Positions 63,762 to 64,000 of a DNA stretch of 64,000 bases are shown here, piece after piece; positions within the stretch are counted from its first letter, which is position 1, and each line of letters begins with the position of its first letter. The DNA is taken from contig OX155952.1 in assembly GCA_944548615.1 (NCBI GenBank), positions 34,731,788-34,795,787 on the forward strand, read 5' to 3'. The position numbers and the translations under genes are program-made. Source of the DNA: Micropterix aruncella (lineage: Eukaryota > Arthropoda > Insecta > Lepidoptera > Micropterigidae). Under the pieces are notes generated by a model. That model was not told the origin of the DNA. It ran no database searches and saw only the letters and a program-made list of their open reading frames with translations.

Positions 63762-64000
63762 AGTCGTGTGCAAAAATTAAAGACCAGTAGCCGATTTTCA
63801 GTATTAACATTTTGTATAATTTTCGCAGATTGTTGGGTCATCTCAAGTGTTGATTGCATCAGACGCATTGACTGCTGTTTATAAACTTCTCCGTGCTCAC
63901 ACAACTAACACACTTTCCACCGTATTGAATCACTGCGACGTCAAGCGCCGCCTGGCGTATGTTTTTAAACTCTTTAAATGTAAGTTCAAACTTATATAGA
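63762..64000 (+). mobile_element. possible end of a Tc1-like element, cut by window end
   Basis: TA followed by CAGTCGTGTGCAAAAATTAA resembles the terminal inverted repeat of Tc1-like transposons. The remaining 240 bp carry no transposase motif and the other end lies outside the window. A similar but weaker end (tacagtgatgtgcaaattac) occurs near 50121 without a partner. Confidence 0.4.

Overview
The window is nuclear DNA from an insect, most likely a moth or butterfly. The base composition is AT-rich, it holds one long intronless host gene, and several dispersed repeats look like the LINE 3' tails common in lepidopteran genomes (examples at 21745-21978 and 31255-31587). The order is inferred from the look of the repeats, not from a marker gene. 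A run of 200 Ns (31001-31200) is a scaffold gap.

The only convincing host protein gene is on the minus strand at 4966-6684, with the frame open to 6777. It encodes a single-pass leucine-rich-repeat cell-surface protein of the tartan/capricious type. A fragmentary CLIP-domain serine protease occurs twice in opposite orientation (12045-13150 minus, 59355-60241 plus). Both copies are broken, and both end at a long (TA)n array.

Almost everything else is mobile DNA. At 41390-49630 lies a complete, very young BEL/Pao LTR retrotransposon. It has nearly identical LTRs of 1256 and 1251 bp, a 5-bp target duplication GTTAC, a 1469-residue Gag-protease-RT-RNase H frame and an integrase frame in phase after a single TAA. 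DNA transposon remains include Tc1-like copies (7054-8083, 31888-33244), a hAT deletion derivative (23021-23483), mariner transposase remnants (27560-27990, 30185-30830, 52690-53290) and MITE-like fold-backs (813-1454, 19805-20105, 22589-22877). 5'-truncated LINE ends lie at 9272-10300, 25555-26165, 35890-36590, 37200-37690, 39380-39960, 51313-51486 and 57666-58135.

Two repeat families stand out as possibly undescribed. The first is a GC-rich unit of about 620 bp with nine copies or part-copies here. It has 11-17-bp target duplications, 5' truncation, nested insertion and a constant 3' end carrying a small hairpin, all signs of mobilisation by a LINE. The second is a 5S-rRNA-derived SINE-like family: two copies share the same non-5S tail, and there is a third, partial copy. 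The window also has several exact fold-back palindromes and five (TA)n arrays, four of them 200-400 bp, each touching a repeat boundary. Between the repeats lie unique, GC-balanced islands that could be regulatory sequence for the neighbouring developmental gene.
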